Source: an uncultured Gammaproteobacteria bacterium | GTDB lineage: Bacteria > Pseudomonadota > Gammaproteobacteria > Rariloculales > Rariloculaceae | Assembly (NCBI GenBank): GCA_946887385.1 | Contig: CAMPKU010000018.1 | Location: 1-27,859, forward strand | Reading direction: 5' to 3' | DNA length: 27,859 nucleotides | Shown here: positions 15,607 through 25,834 of the stretch, in pieces | Numbering within the stretch: position 1 is the first letter of the stretch | Layout: every line of letters begins with the position of its first letter | Notes under the pieces: model-generated | Seen by the model: only the letters and a program-made list of their open reading frames with translations | Database searches by the model: none | What the model was told of the DNA's origin: nothing | Position numbers and translations under genes: made by a program

Positions 15607-15610
<4 letters not shown>
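14687..15610 (+). CDS. Peptide-type ABC transporter permease (OppC/DppC family)
   Basis: This 307-residue protein is the second membrane subunit. The N-terminal region (RTLIARRFRRNKPAVAGLVIFTLLALLAIAGPFV) has the OppC N-terminal helix, followed by the HWLGTDMVGADMFALSVRGLGRSLMIGL segment, close to the family motif G-T-D-x-x-G-R-D-x-x-S-R-x. Four to five further helices follow. The coupling loop is VAAARFMGVSSFTILRRHMIPN (~200-221), and the family ending GDGLRDALDP is present. The Arg of the GRDxxSR motif is replaced (GADMFALS). It sits 2 bp after the first permease, and its last codons overlap the ATPase start by 4 bp (ATGA), so the three are translationally coupled. Confidence 0.93.
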
Positions 15611-17700
<2,090 letters not shown>

Positions 17701-17715
17701 CTACGGAGACCGAAC

Positions 17716-19482
17716 ATGAAACTCCAACATCCGCTCACGGCAACATTGGCGTCGCTGCTCATCGCGCTCGGCGGTTGCGGCGGTTCTGACGGCGGCTCCT
17801 CGACAGCCCCTGGGGCGGGCTCCGCGGCCGTCACCGTTCAGCCGCCCGACGGCGTACCGGCCGGCACGAGTCCGCTGCCGCTGCCGGAGTACGGCAAGGC
17901 GTACAACAATCCCCAGCCGCGCGAGAACATCCAAGACGGCGGCACGCTCACGCTGCCGATCGGCCGGCTCGGGCCGAACTTCAATAGCCTGCACGTAGAC
18001 GGCAACAACGTAGACGTGAGCACGATCATGAACTGGCTCGCGCCGCGGCTTTGGCAATACACGCCCGCGGGCGGCGCGGCGCCGAACGAGAACTACCTGC
18101 TGTCGTTCGAGCTCACGAGCGAAAATCCGCAAGTCGTGAAGTACGTGGTGAACCCGAACGCGAAATGGAATGACGGCACGCCTATCGACTGGACCGCGTT
18201 CGACGCGATCTGGAAGCTGCAGCGCGGCGGCGACGATCGCTATAGCCCAGCCGCGACCACCGGATACGAGTCCATCTCGAACGTCGCCAAGGGCGAGCAA
18301 GACAACGAAGTCGTCGTCACGTTCAAGGAGCCGTTCTATCCCGTCGAATATCTGTTCGCCGAGCTCACGCACCCCAAAAATCTCGATCCCGAGTTCTACA
18401 GCACGGGCTGGGTCAACGAAATCCACTCGGAGCTACTGGCCGGTCCTTTCGTCGTCGCGTCGCTCACGGAGAACCGCATCGAGCTCGAGCGCAACCCGCA
18501 ATGGTGGGGCAATCCGGCGAAGCTCGAGCGCGTCGTCTACCGCCAGATGGAGCTCAGCGCGTCGATCAACGCATTTCAGAACGGCGAAATCGATGCAACC
18601 AACGTGGCGATCGCGGACCGGCTTCGGCAAGTGAGCGGCATGAGCGGCGTGCAGATTCGCCGCGGCTTCGACATTCGCACGGCCGTCTATGTTCTTGGCC
18701 GGGACAGCGAGCTTTTCAAAGACGAGACTGGGCGGAAAGCCTTCGTGCTCGGCACGAACCGGCGCCTGCTGGCGGAGATCGATTTCCAAGGGCTCGATTG
18801 GGAAGAGGAGCCGCCGGGCTCGGCCACGATGTACCCGTGGCAGGAAGGCTATCGCGACAACATCGCGGATCTCAACTTCGATCCGGAGGAGGCGAAGCGG
18901 CTGCTCGACGCCAGCGGTTGGCGCGTCGCCGATGACGGCTATCGCTACAGAGACGGCAAGCTCGCCGAGTTCACGTACGTCACGTTCGGCGACGATCCGA
19001 TCGTGGCTGCACTTGCACGCGCGCAGCAACAGATGGCAAGAGACATTGGCCTGCAGATGCACATCGACATTCGCAGGTCGGCCGACTTCGCGCCCACGTT
19101 CGCCAAAGGGCGCCGCGACTTCGACGTCGTGATCATGGCGTGGCAAGCTACGGACCCGTTCGGCTACGCGAACGGCTGCCAACTGTATTGCTCCGACTCT
19201 GAGAGCAACTTCGCGGATGTCGGCACCCCAGAGATCGACGAGCTGCTTCGCAGGGTCGTTACGATCGCCGACCGCACTGAAGCCATGCGCCTTGCGAACG
19301 AGGGCGAATCCAAGGCATTGCACCTCTACGGAATGCTGCCGCTCATGAACGGGCCGCGCATGACCGCCGTGAAGCAAGGGCTCGTACACGTCGGTCCGTC
19401 CGGCTTCTGGGTTCCGCCGCCCGAAGACATCGGCTGGCAGAAAGCAACGGCGAGCGGCGACTCGAGCACGGGCGGTCCTTGA
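17716..19482 (+). CDS. Lipoprotein substrate-binding protein of the peptide-type ABC transporter (SBP_bac_5)
   Basis: This 588-residue extracytoplasmic receptor has a lipoprotein signal MKLQHPLTATLASLLIALGGC with the lipidated Cys at 21 (lipobox LGGC). No Asp follows at position +2, so Lol sorting in a Gram-negative cell would predict the outer membrane. The family 5 core includes LAPRLWQYTP, NPNAKWNDGTPIDWTAFDAIWKL, SELLAGPFVVASLTENRIELERNPQWWG, NAFQNGEIDATNV and a C-terminal segment ending WVPPPEDIGW. GGAG stands 8 nt upstream of the ATG. It follows the ATPase by 15 bp. A Gly/Ser-rich linker after the Cys tethers the domain. Ligand unknown; peptides are the family's most common cargo. Lipid anchoring is the usual form in Gram-positives and less usual here. 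Confidence 0.92.
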   Translation: MKLQHPLTATLASLLIALGGCGGSDGGSSTAPGAGSAAVTVQPPDGVPAGTSPLPLPEYGKAYNNPQPRENIQDGGTLTLPIGRLGPNFNSLHVDGNNVDVSTIMNWLAPRLWQYTPAGGAAPNENYLLSFELTSENPQVVKYVVNPNAKWNDGTPIDWTAFDAIWKLQRGGDDRYSPAATTGYESISNVAKGEQDNEVVVTFKEPFYPVEYLFAELTHPKNLDPEFYSTGWVNEIHSELLAGPFVVASLTENRIELERNPQWWGNPAKLERVVYRQMELSASINAFQNGEIDATNVAIADRLRQVSGMSGVQIRRGFDIRTAVYVLGRDSELFKDETGRKAFVLGTNRRLLAEIDFQGLDWEEEPPGSATMYPWQEGYRDNIADLNFDPEEAKRLLDASGWRVADDGYRYRDGKLAEFTYVTFGDDPIVAALARAQQQMARDIGLQMHIDIRRSADFAPTFAKGRRDFDVVIMAWQATDPFGYANGCQLYCSDSESNFADVGTPEIDELLRRVVTIADRTEAMRLANEGESKALHLYGMLPLMNGPRMTAVKQGLVHVGPSGFWVPPPEDIGWQKATASGDSSTGGP

Positions 19483-20489
19483 AGGATGTTGTAGCGGATC
19501 TCGCGCGCCGTGCGCTCGCGAACATCGCGCGCGAATACCCGAATCATCCGCAGTACCTGCTCGAAAGCGACGCGGACCTGAAACCGCCGCGGGACGTGCA
19601 TCCCGTGTTTTTCGGCTGCTTCGACTGGCATTCCGCGGTGCACACGCATTGGCTGCTGCTGCGCCTGAGGCCGCGGCTACGCTCGGCCGAGCAAGGCGCA
19701 GCGATCGACGCTGCGCTCGACGCCGCGTTCACGGCCGACAACGTGCGTGTGGAAGCGCGCTATCTTGCGCGCCGGCCGGGATTCGAGCGCCCGTACGGCC
19801 TGGCATGGCTGCTGCTGCTCGCCGCCGAGGCTGCCGCCACGCGTTGGCAGGCGTCGCTGGCGCCGCTCGTCGCGGCTGCTCGCGCGAACGTGTTGCGCTG
19901 GCTCGGCACCCTGCGCCACGCCGTGCGCTCGGGCACGCACAATCAAACCGCCTTCGCCCTCGGTCTGCTACACGACGCGGCGGCGGCACTCGACGACCGC
20001 GAGCTCCGCGCTGCCGTGCGCAGCCAAGCGCTCGCGCTGTATCTCGCAGACGCCGCGGCCGCGCTTTCGTTCGAGCCGTCCGGCGAAGATTTTCTTTCGC
20101 CGGCGCTCATGGAAGCCGACCTGATGCGCCGCGTGCTGCCGCAGCCGGAATTCGTCGGCTGGCTGGCCAGATTTCTGCCCGGCATCCCGCTGCAACCCGA
20201 TGCGAGCTGGCTGCCGTGCGCCGAAGTCGGCGACGAGACGGACGGCAAAGCCGTTCATCTACACGGTCTCAATCTGTCGCGCGCATGGAGCCTGCATAGC
20301 GTGGCGGCGGCACTGCCGGCCGACGACGCGCGGCGCGCCGTCCTGCTCGAGGCCGCGGTGCGCCACGCCAAAGCAGGCCTCGAGGCCACGCTCGAGTGCG
20401 GCCACTATGCCGGCGACCACTGGCTGCCGACGTTCGCCGGTTATCTACTCACCGTAGGCCCGGCGCTCACGGAGAGCCCGGCGGGGTAA
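19479..20489 (+). CDS. DUF2891 family protein
   Basis: This 336-residue protein matches DUF2891: the family landmark HPVFFGCFDWHSAVHTHWLLLRL (~45-67) is followed by ARRPGFERPYGLAWLLLLAAEAA, then GTHNQTAFALGL, SGEDFLSPALMEADLM, HLHGLNLSRAWSL and CGHYAGDHWLPTFAGYLL. The helical content and the conserved His/Trp/Asp/Tyr residues suggest an alpha/alpha-barrel like those of glycan-active enzymes, but no function is established. It has no signal peptide. The start is TTG 19479, overlapping the SBP stop as TTGA; no ATG or GTG fits nearby. It is the last gene of the ABC operon and its 3' end overlaps the convergent phosphatase gene by 23 bp. Coupling to the importer suggests it acts on an imported compound, which is inference. 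Confidence 0.85.
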   Translation: MKDVVADLARRALANIAREYPNHPQYLLESDADLKPPRDVHPVFFGCFDWHSAVHTHWLLLRLRPRLRSAEQGAAIDAALDAAFTADNVRVEARYLARRPGFERPYGLAWLLLLAAEAAATRWQASLAPLVAAARANVLRWLGTLRHAVRSGTHNQTAFALGLLHDAAAALDDRELRAAVRSQALALYLADAAAALSFEPSGEDFLSPALMEADLMRRVLPQPEFVGWLARFLPGIPLQPDASWLPCAEVGDETDGKAVHLHGLNLSRAWSLHSVAAALPADDARRAVLLEAAVRHAKAGLEATLECGHYAGDHWLPTFAGYLLTVGPALTESPAG

Positions 20490-21882
20490 GGCCCAAGTGC
20501 CGCGCCAGAAGGCGAAACACGTCGGTTTGGCGCAGGGCCGCAGGAATCTCGTCGGCACCTGCACCAAAGGCGAATAGCGGCACGTCGACGCCGGTGTGGT
20601 CTTCTTGCAGGTTCGAGTCGTTGGTGGCGTAGTTCACGCCGAGCAACGCACCTTCCGGCGTTCGCAAACGCGCAAAGTGGCCCGGGCTCGCAGCGCCCAG
20701 CCCCGCGAGCCAGCTGGTCTCCGGCACGAGCTGTGCCGCCTGGCCGTGATCGGCCGTCACGAGCACGAGCGTCTCGGGGTGCGCGCGCGCGTACTCGAGC
20801 ACCACCTTCAGCGTATCGTCGAGCTGCTTGAGCTCGCCGATCTGGCCGCACGGACGCCGCGCATGCGACTGCTTGTCGATCGACGACGACTCCACCATCA
20901 GCACGAACGAACGGCCGTCGTCGAGATGTTTCAGCGCGGCGCGCGTCATCGCTTCGAGCGTGGGCGTGGCGCCGTACTGCGGATTCGGCTCGCAGGTAAA
21001 CGGCGTAGGCGGTACGACGCGCCCGTCCTCGCCGCGCTCGACGCGTTCCGCCTTCGCGTCCTCGGCGCCGCGCCACTGCACCGGCAGCGTGCCCGGTGCG
21101 AACAGTCCGAGCACCTTGCTGCCGCGCTCGAGGCTCGCGAGCTCGGCCGCCGTGCCGATCACGCGGTAGCCGTTGTCGGCAGCGAGATCGCGCACGGTCT
21201 TCCTCCGCTCGCCTTCCGCGGGCTGTACGAAGTTGCGCTCCCCGCCGCCGAGCACGACGTCCACGCGCGAGGCGGCGATCTGCTCGGCAATCGAGCCCTT
21301 GCCGCCGTTCGCCTTCAAATCCTCCGAGCAGTCCGTCGAGAACGCCGGATTGTTCTCGTTGCGCGATACCATCGCGCGCGGGCTCTCGCACAACCGTCCG
21401 CTGACGTGCGCCACGAACGACGCCGGCGTGGCGTCGGTCACGCTCGACGTTGCGACGATACCGGTGCCGAAGCCCGCGGCGGCGGCGAGCTCCATGATCG
21501 TGGGCGCGTCGCGGTCCGTGCCTGCCGTGGTACTGATGCGGCCGGTGCTCGTGACGATGCCGCTCGCCATCGACGACGCGGTATTCGCGGAGTCCGGCAC
21601 GTACTCGGGCACGGCGGGATCCTCTTCGAGCACGGTTTGCGTCTGCACGCTGCTGCGCACGGGCAGCGTGTCGAGCGTGAGCCGCCCGTCGTACCCGGTA
21701 AGGTAGTAACGCGCGATCGTAATTTGAGTCTGGTCCATGCCGTCGCCGATCATCAGGATCGCCTTCGGCGCCGGCGCCGCGCCGGCATCGGCGGGCGGGC
21801 GCTGCGCCGTAACGCCGCCGTGAGCGCACAGCGCGAGCAGCATGGCAAGGGCAGTCGTCTTGTGCGCTAGCTTCGGCTGCAT
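20467..21882 (-). CDS. Secreted alkaline phosphatase (PhoA family)
   Basis: This 471-residue periplasmic metalloenzyme hydrolyses phosphate monoesters. A signal peptide (MQPKLAHKTTALAMLLALCAHGGVTA) precedes the core. AILMIGDGMD (41-50) holds a metal-binding Asp. PDSANTASSMASG carries the nucleophile Ser98 in the D-S-A motif. VMVESSSIDKQSHAR-type Glu/Asp/His metal ligands, LVTADHGQ and the C-terminal EDHTGVDVPLFAFG complete the metal sites. Length matches bacterial PhoA-type enzymes. I favour ATG 21882, which has GGA 8 nt upstream; the alternative TTG 21888 would overlap the DPP III stop as TTGA. Either way it is translationally linked to the upstream peptidase gene. Its 3' end overlaps the DUF2891 gene by 23 bp in convergent orientation. 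No Pho box was recognised. Confidence 0.92.
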   Translation of the reverse strand: MQPKLAHKTTALAMLLALCAHGGVTAQRPPADAGAAPAPKAILMIGDGMDQTQITIARYYLTGYDGRLTLDTLPVRSSVQTQTVLEEDPAVPEYVPDSANTASSMASGIVTSTGRISTTAGTDRDAPTIMELAAAAGFGTGIVATSSVTDATPASFVAHVSGRLCESPRAMVSRNENNPAFSTDCSEDLKANGGKGSIAEQIAASRVDVVLGGGERNFVQPAEGERRKTVRDLAADNGYRVIGTAAELASLERGSKVLGLFAPGTLPVQWRGAEDAKAERVERGEDGRVVPPTPFTCEPNPQYGATPTLEAMTRAALKHLDDGRSFVLMVESSSIDKQSHARRPCGQIGELKQLDDTLKVVLEYARAHPETLVLVTADHGQAAQLVPETSWLAGLGAASPGHFARLRTPEGALLGVNYATNDSNLQEDHTGVDVPLFAFGAGADEIPAALRQTDVFRLLARHLGLTPPGSP

Positions 21883-21884
21883 GG

Positions 21885-23939
21885 TCAATTCCAGGTTGGC
21901 AAAAAGGCGTAGCGATCGGCGTACTCGAGCATCTGCGCCGCAAAATCGTGCGCGTGCTCGATGCTCACATCGACGATCTCGCCGTCGCGCTGCACCGGCA
22001 CGAGCCGCGGCGCCATGAAGCCCGAGTAGGCCGGCACGTCGAGCGCTGCGTAGCGCGCACGAACCTCGGCGTGCAGCGTGGGGTCAACCTTCACGCCGTA
22101 GCGTTCGACGAGCGCGCGAATGGCGGGGTAGTCGCCCGTGGACTTGATGCGCTGGAGCTCGCGCAGCAGCTCGCCGAATAGCGCACGCAGCTTCAGGTAA
22201 TCGTTGACGACGAAGTAGGTCTTGCCGCCGCGCTGCCGTTTTTCGATCACCTTTTCGGGTAACCCCCGCTCGTACGCCCACAGCGCCACGAGCTGGCGAT
22301 TGCGCATGTGGTCTTCCTCGAGGTCCTTACCGAGCTCCACGCGATTCAACTGCTGGAGCAGGCCGTTGCGAATGTACTGCTCGTAGGCGGTACGCCCAAC
22401 CTCTAGCGACGGCATCAGCTTCATCTCGACGAGCTTGGGATCCACGGCGAAGTACAGCGCCACGAGATCGGCGCGGGCCTCTTCGAGCGTGGAGCCGTAG
22501 TTCTTCAGCGCCTCGTGCAACGGTCCAACGCCGGGTTCGGTTTGGCCGGAGCCGTGACCGATGACTTCGTGCAAATCCACGTGCAGCGTGGCGGCGAGCT
22601 CGCCGTAGCGCTCATTGCGCTCGATTTCGGCCGCGTCGTACGAGAACTCACGATCCACGCCGCCGCGCACGGCGTTGTACGCCGCCACGACGTTCGCCAG
22701 GCTCACCGATTTCGAGCCATGCTCGCGGCGCAGCCAATCCGAGTTCGGCAGGTTGATGCCGATCGGCGTAGTGGGCGCCGCATCGCCGGACTCGACGACC
22801 ACCGTGATCACCTTGCCCGAGATGCCCGTGACCTTCTTCTTCTTGTGTTGCTCGAAAAACGGCATGCGGTCCTCGAACCACTGCGCCGCGCCGGCAATCG
22901 CGCCGATGCGCCGGGTGGCCTCCGGATCGCGGAACGAGACGACGCTTTCAAACGTGCCGCGAAGGCCCAGCGGATCGTGGTAAACCTCGATGAAGCCGTG
23001 AATCACGTCGACGGTGGATTCCGTGTCGCGCAGCCATGCGATGTTGTACTCGTCCCAATCCTCGAGGCTGCCCGTGCGGTAGAAGCCGATCAGCTTCGTG
23101 AGCGCGGCGCGCTGCGTGTCGCTCTCCGCGATCGCCTCGGCTTTCTCGAGCCAGCCGACCATGCGCTCGATGGCCTCCGTGTAGCGCCCGCCCACTCGCT
23201 GCACCTGCTCGACGAGCTTGCCGTCCACCTTCGCGAGCCGCGAGTTCAACCCGAGCGACACAGGCGCCTCGTCTCCGGGAACGGCCGCGTTCGCGTAGAA
23301 CGCCTCCACCTCGTGCTGTGTAACTCCGCTGTAGAAGTTTACGGCGGAGCCGGCAAGCACGTCGCTGTCGGCGCTCTTGCTCACGAGCTTCGCGTCGACG
23401 CTGGGATCGAACATCACCCGCGTGAGCTCGTCGATGAGCTCGGCGAGCGACTGGCCTTCGCGCAGCGGAAACTCGGCCGGAGTGCCGCGCACGAACGCGG
23501 CGAAGGCCGACGGCGCGAAGCCCGGCGCGAGCTTGTCGTGCGCGTAGTGATGGTGAATGCCGTTCGCGAACCACACCCGTTTCAGATACAGCGTCAACGC
23601 TCGGAAGTCGGCTGTGTCGCGGTCGCCGGGATAGTGGCGCACGATCTGCTCCAGCGTGCGTTTCACCGCCAGGTTGTACCGATACTTCTGGTCGTAGACG
23701 ATCTCGCGGCCGCAGAGCGCGGCCTCGTAGAGGTAATAAAGGAGCTCCTTCGTTCGCCGGTCGAGCGCCTCGAACCCCGGCACGCGATAGCGCAAGATCC
23801 GCACGTCGGCAAACCGCTCCACTTCCACGGGAAGCTCGGCGCTCGCGAGAGGCGGCCGCTCGGCGGCCGCGCGGGCTCCGCCCTGCGGCTCTACCCCTTG
23901 ATCGGCCGCGCCACCTGCGGCCACTATGGCGGACAACAT
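21885..23939 (-). CDS. Dipeptidyl-peptidase III (peptidase family M49)
   Basis: This 684-residue zinc exopeptidase removes dipeptides from the N-terminus of short peptides. The M49 signature HEVIGHGSG gives zinc ligands His457 and His462 and catalytic Glu458. The second motif EEARAD gives the third ligand Glu487, 30 residues away, the short spacing of bacterial members (human DPP III has a longer insertion). Other family blocks are NLPNSDWLRREHGSKSVSLANVV, HVDLHE and LMPSLEVGRTAYEQYIRNG. I chose ATG 23939, which has AGGA 8 nt upstream, rather than the frame opening at 24008. The N-terminus is not a convincing signal peptide, so cytosolic location is possible. It is divergent from the small secreted protein by 33 bp and followed directly by the phosphatase gene. 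Confidence 0.93.
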   Translation of the reverse strand: MLSAIVAAGGAADQGVEPQGGARAAAERPPLASAELPVEVERFADVRILRYRVPGFEALDRRTKELLYYLYEAALCGREIVYDQKYRYNLAVKRTLEQIVRHYPGDRDTADFRALTLYLKRVWFANGIHHHYAHDKLAPGFAPSAFAAFVRGTPAEFPLREGQSLAELIDELTRVMFDPSVDAKLVSKSADSDVLAGSAVNFYSGVTQHEVEAFYANAAVPGDEAPVSLGLNSRLAKVDGKLVEQVQRVGGRYTEAIERMVGWLEKAEAIAESDTQRAALTKLIGFYRTGSLEDWDEYNIAWLRDTESTVDVIHGFIEVYHDPLGLRGTFESVVSFRDPEATRRIGAIAGAAQWFEDRMPFFEQHKKKKVTGISGKVITVVVESGDAAPTTPIGINLPNSDWLRREHGSKSVSLANVVAAYNAVRGGVDREFSYDAAEIERNERYGELAATLHVDLHEVIGHGSGQTEPGVGPLHEALKNYGSTLEEARADLVALYFAVDPKLVEMKLMPSLEVGRTAYEQYIRNGLLQQLNRVELGKDLEEDHMRNRQLVALWAYERGLPEKVIEKRQRGGKTYFVVNDYLKLRALFGELLRELQRIKSTGDYPAIRALVERYGVKVDPTLHAEVRARYAALDVPAYSGFMAPRLVPVQRDGEIVDVSIEHAHDFAAQMLEYADRYAFLPTWN

Positions 23940-23972
23940 CGATAACGTCCTGTGCGAAGCAGTGAGAACATA

Positions 23973-24590
23973 ATGCGCACCGTGACACCGCAAGAGCGCC
24001 AGGATCATGACACAACACTCCCGTCCGCGGCAGCACTCGTGCTGGCGCTAGCGGCGGCCCTCGCAGCGCCTTGGGCTGGCCTGAGCGCCCAACCGGCCGT
24101 GCCGTGTACGGCCATCGAGAACGACGCCGAGCGGCTCGCGTGCTACGACCGCGCGCTGCGGGGCGACGCCGCCCCCGCCGAGCGAGCTAGGCCGGCCGCA
24201 CCGGCGGCACCGGCTCGCGCCGCGCCGCGTGACGCGCCGTCGTCACCCGCCGCTGCGGCACCCGCCGCACCCGCCACTGCTGCGCAGCCGCGCAGCGAGC
24301 GCCGCGTTCGCGAATCGACGGCACCGGCCGCGCCGGCCGCGCCGGTTGCAGGCCGCGACGCCGAAGAAGGCGTGGTCCCGATCGTCATCGTCGGCGTGCG
24401 CGCATTGCGCGGGCGAGAGACCACGTTCACCGCCGAAGACGGCTCGCTCTGGGTGCAGACGGACAGTCAGCGCATCATGGGCTTGCCCGACCCGCCTTTC
24501 GAAGCCGAGCTAAAACCGGGCGCGATGGGCAGTCATTTCCTCGTGCCGCAAGGCCGCACGCGCGCCATTCGCGTGCGCCCGGCTCGCTGA
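23973..24590 (+). CDS. Secreted protein of unknown function with Pro/Ala-rich linker
   Basis: I do not recognise a named family for this 205-residue protein. The hydrophobic stretch AAALVLALAAALAAPWAGLSA (~23-42) is a plausible signal peptide cut before QPAVP, although the region before it is acidic. The mature N-terminus PCTAIENDAERLACYDRALRG resembles the Cys-pair C-x-x-I-x-(N/D)-x-x-x-R-L-x-C-Y-D motif seen at the start of many proteobacterial periplasmic proteins. About 70 residues of Pro/Ala/Arg repeats follow, then a C-terminal domain (PIVIVGVRALRGRETTFTAEDGSLWVQTD...GSHFLVPQGRTRAIRVRPAR) that looks like a small beta-barrel. Start alternatives are GTG 23952 and ATG 23973; GTGAG precedes the latter by 8 nt. 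Its stop is 3 bp from the convergent DUF6152-type gene's stop. Confidence 0.65.
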   Translation: MRTVTPQERQDHDTTLPSAAALVLALAAALAAPWAGLSAQPAVPCTAIENDAERLACYDRALRGDAAPAERARPAAPAAPARAAPRDAPSSPAAAAPAAPATAAQPRSERRVRESTAPAAPAAPVAGRDAEEGVVPIVIVGVRALRGRETTFTAEDGSLWVQTDSQRIMGLPDPPFEAELKPGAMGSHFLVPQGRTRAIRVRPAR

Positions 24591-24593
24591 GCG

Positions 24594-25682
24594 CTACTCG
24601 CCCTTGAAGTGCTGCTCGAGCCGGCCGAGCTCGAGTAGATCGCGGTAATAGCTGTCCGGGTCGCAGCTCGCCTGCTCGCTGATGTCGACGTTGTCGTCGC
24701 GCGCGGAACCGCGGCGGCGCACGAGCGGCTGCGTGTAGTACGGATCGTAGATCGTCATGATTCGATCCATCGCGAGACGGTCGGGCGTGAGCTCGTAGCG
24801 CTCGACGATGCGCGTGCCGTCGCCCTTCATGGGCAGCCCCGACCCGTCGAGCCAGCCGGGCAAGAGGTGCGTGGTCTCGATGACGAGCACGTCGCCCTCC
24901 CACCGGCCCACGGAGAAGCCGAGCGACGATGGTTGCGTTGCCGATGTCGGCTGCCGGCCGTCCATCCATACCCGGCGCGGGGTGTTGTGCTCGACGTGAA
25001 TCATCAAGTAGTGGCTGCCCGCGTCCACGATGTCCATGTTGTACGGCGAGCCGAACAAGCGCGGCAGCCCCAGCGCGCGACAGCGCAGCGCGGGGTCCTG
25101 ATAGTGATCGGTGCTCGCGAACAATGCGCGGCCTTCGTCGGTGAACGGCGTGGGCTTCGGCTCGAGGTCGTCCACAGTGAGCCGGAACTTGTAGCGATTG
25201 CGCCAAGGGCCCGTGATGTCGACGGGATAGTCTTGGCGCGCCGGGCCGTAGGCGTAGCGCTTGCCGGGCGTGGCGTGCACTTGATTCGGATCGGGGCCCG
25301 AATTGTCGCCGCGGCCCGTGACGAGCCGCGTGCCGTCGGGGCGCTCGATGCTGCGCACGTAGAGCTTCTTGGCGCCGTTGCGGCCGACTTGCCCAGACAC
25401 CTTGAGCTCGTCGCCCACCTCGAGCGTCGTCTGACTCCACCCGAGCTGCTGCATCGACGTGATGCTCGAAGCTTGCAGCTCCCAATCCTCCGTAGCGCCG
25501 CCTTCGCCCGTCACCTGCAAGCGATAGCGGATGTGCGGATTGTTCCACCAAACCTGCACGATCTTGCCGCTGAGCTCGGCCGTCTTGTCGGCCTCGAACT
25601 CAGCCGCGAACGAATGATGAGCGAGCGCCGGCAAGGCAAACACGCACGCCGCCAACCAGCTACCGAGCACGCGCAACATCAT
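24594..25682 (-). CDS. DUF6152-type secreted protein
   Basis: This 362-residue protein has a signal peptide MMLRVLGSWLAACVFALPALA cut before HHSF. The mature N-terminus AHHSFAAEFEADKTAELSGKIVQVWWNNPHIRYRL is the hallmark of DUF6152 proteins, with a beta-rich OB-like domain to ~125 (VGDELKVSGQVGRNGAKKLYVRSIERPDG). Residues ~150-362 form a second, mostly beta region (NRYKFRLTVDDLEPKPTPF, GSPYNMDIVDAGSHYLMIHVEHNTPRRVWMDG, GRWEGDVLVIETTHLLPGWLDGSGLPM, RIVERYELTPDRLAMDRIMTIYDP). No enzyme motif was recognised. GGGG 6 nt upstream supports ATG 25682 over the in-frame TTG at 25694. It is divergent, 152 bp apart, from the heme-propeller gene, a pairing that suggests shared function. Confidence 0.75.
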   Translation of the reverse strand: MMLRVLGSWLAACVFALPALAHHSFAAEFEADKTAELSGKIVQVWWNNPHIRYRLQVTGEGGATEDWELQASSITSMQQLGWSQTTLEVGDELKVSGQVGRNGAKKLYVRSIERPDGTRLVTGRGDNSGPDPNQVHATPGKRYAYGPARQDYPVDITGPWRNRYKFRLTVDDLEPKPTPFTDEGRALFASTDHYQDPALRCRALGLPRLFGSPYNMDIVDAGSHYLMIHVEHNTPRRVWMDGRQPTSATQPSSLGFSVGRWEGDVLVIETTHLLPGWLDGSGLPMKGDGTRIVERYELTPDRLAMDRIMTIYDPYYTQPLVRRRGSARDDNVDISEQASCDPDSYYRDLLELGRLEQHFKGE

Positions 25683-25750
25683 AGGCAACCCCAAACTCCG
25701 AGCCGTCGGTCAAGGATACGCCGGACTAAAGAATTCTCCCATTCGCATAC

Positions 25751-25779
25751 TTGCTTTCACCGTAGCGGCATGGATAGTT
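25751..25779 (+). promoter_or_regulatory. Possible promoter for the heme-propeller gene
   Basis: TTGCTT and ATAGTT are separated by 17 bp, about 55 bp before the ATG. Both hexamers match consensus only partly. The 152-bp spacer is shared with the divergent DUF6152-type gene. Confidence 0.25.
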
Positions 25780-25834
25780 GAGCACTTGAGACTGCCGAGC
25801 GCAGCGACTCCAAACGCTTTCCGGGGGAATCAGC

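Noticed and set aside
24180..24360. Possible tandem repeat or CRISPR-like array in the GCCGGC-rich stretch
   Set aside because: The repetition is Pro/Ala codon bias inside a linker, with no unique spacers.
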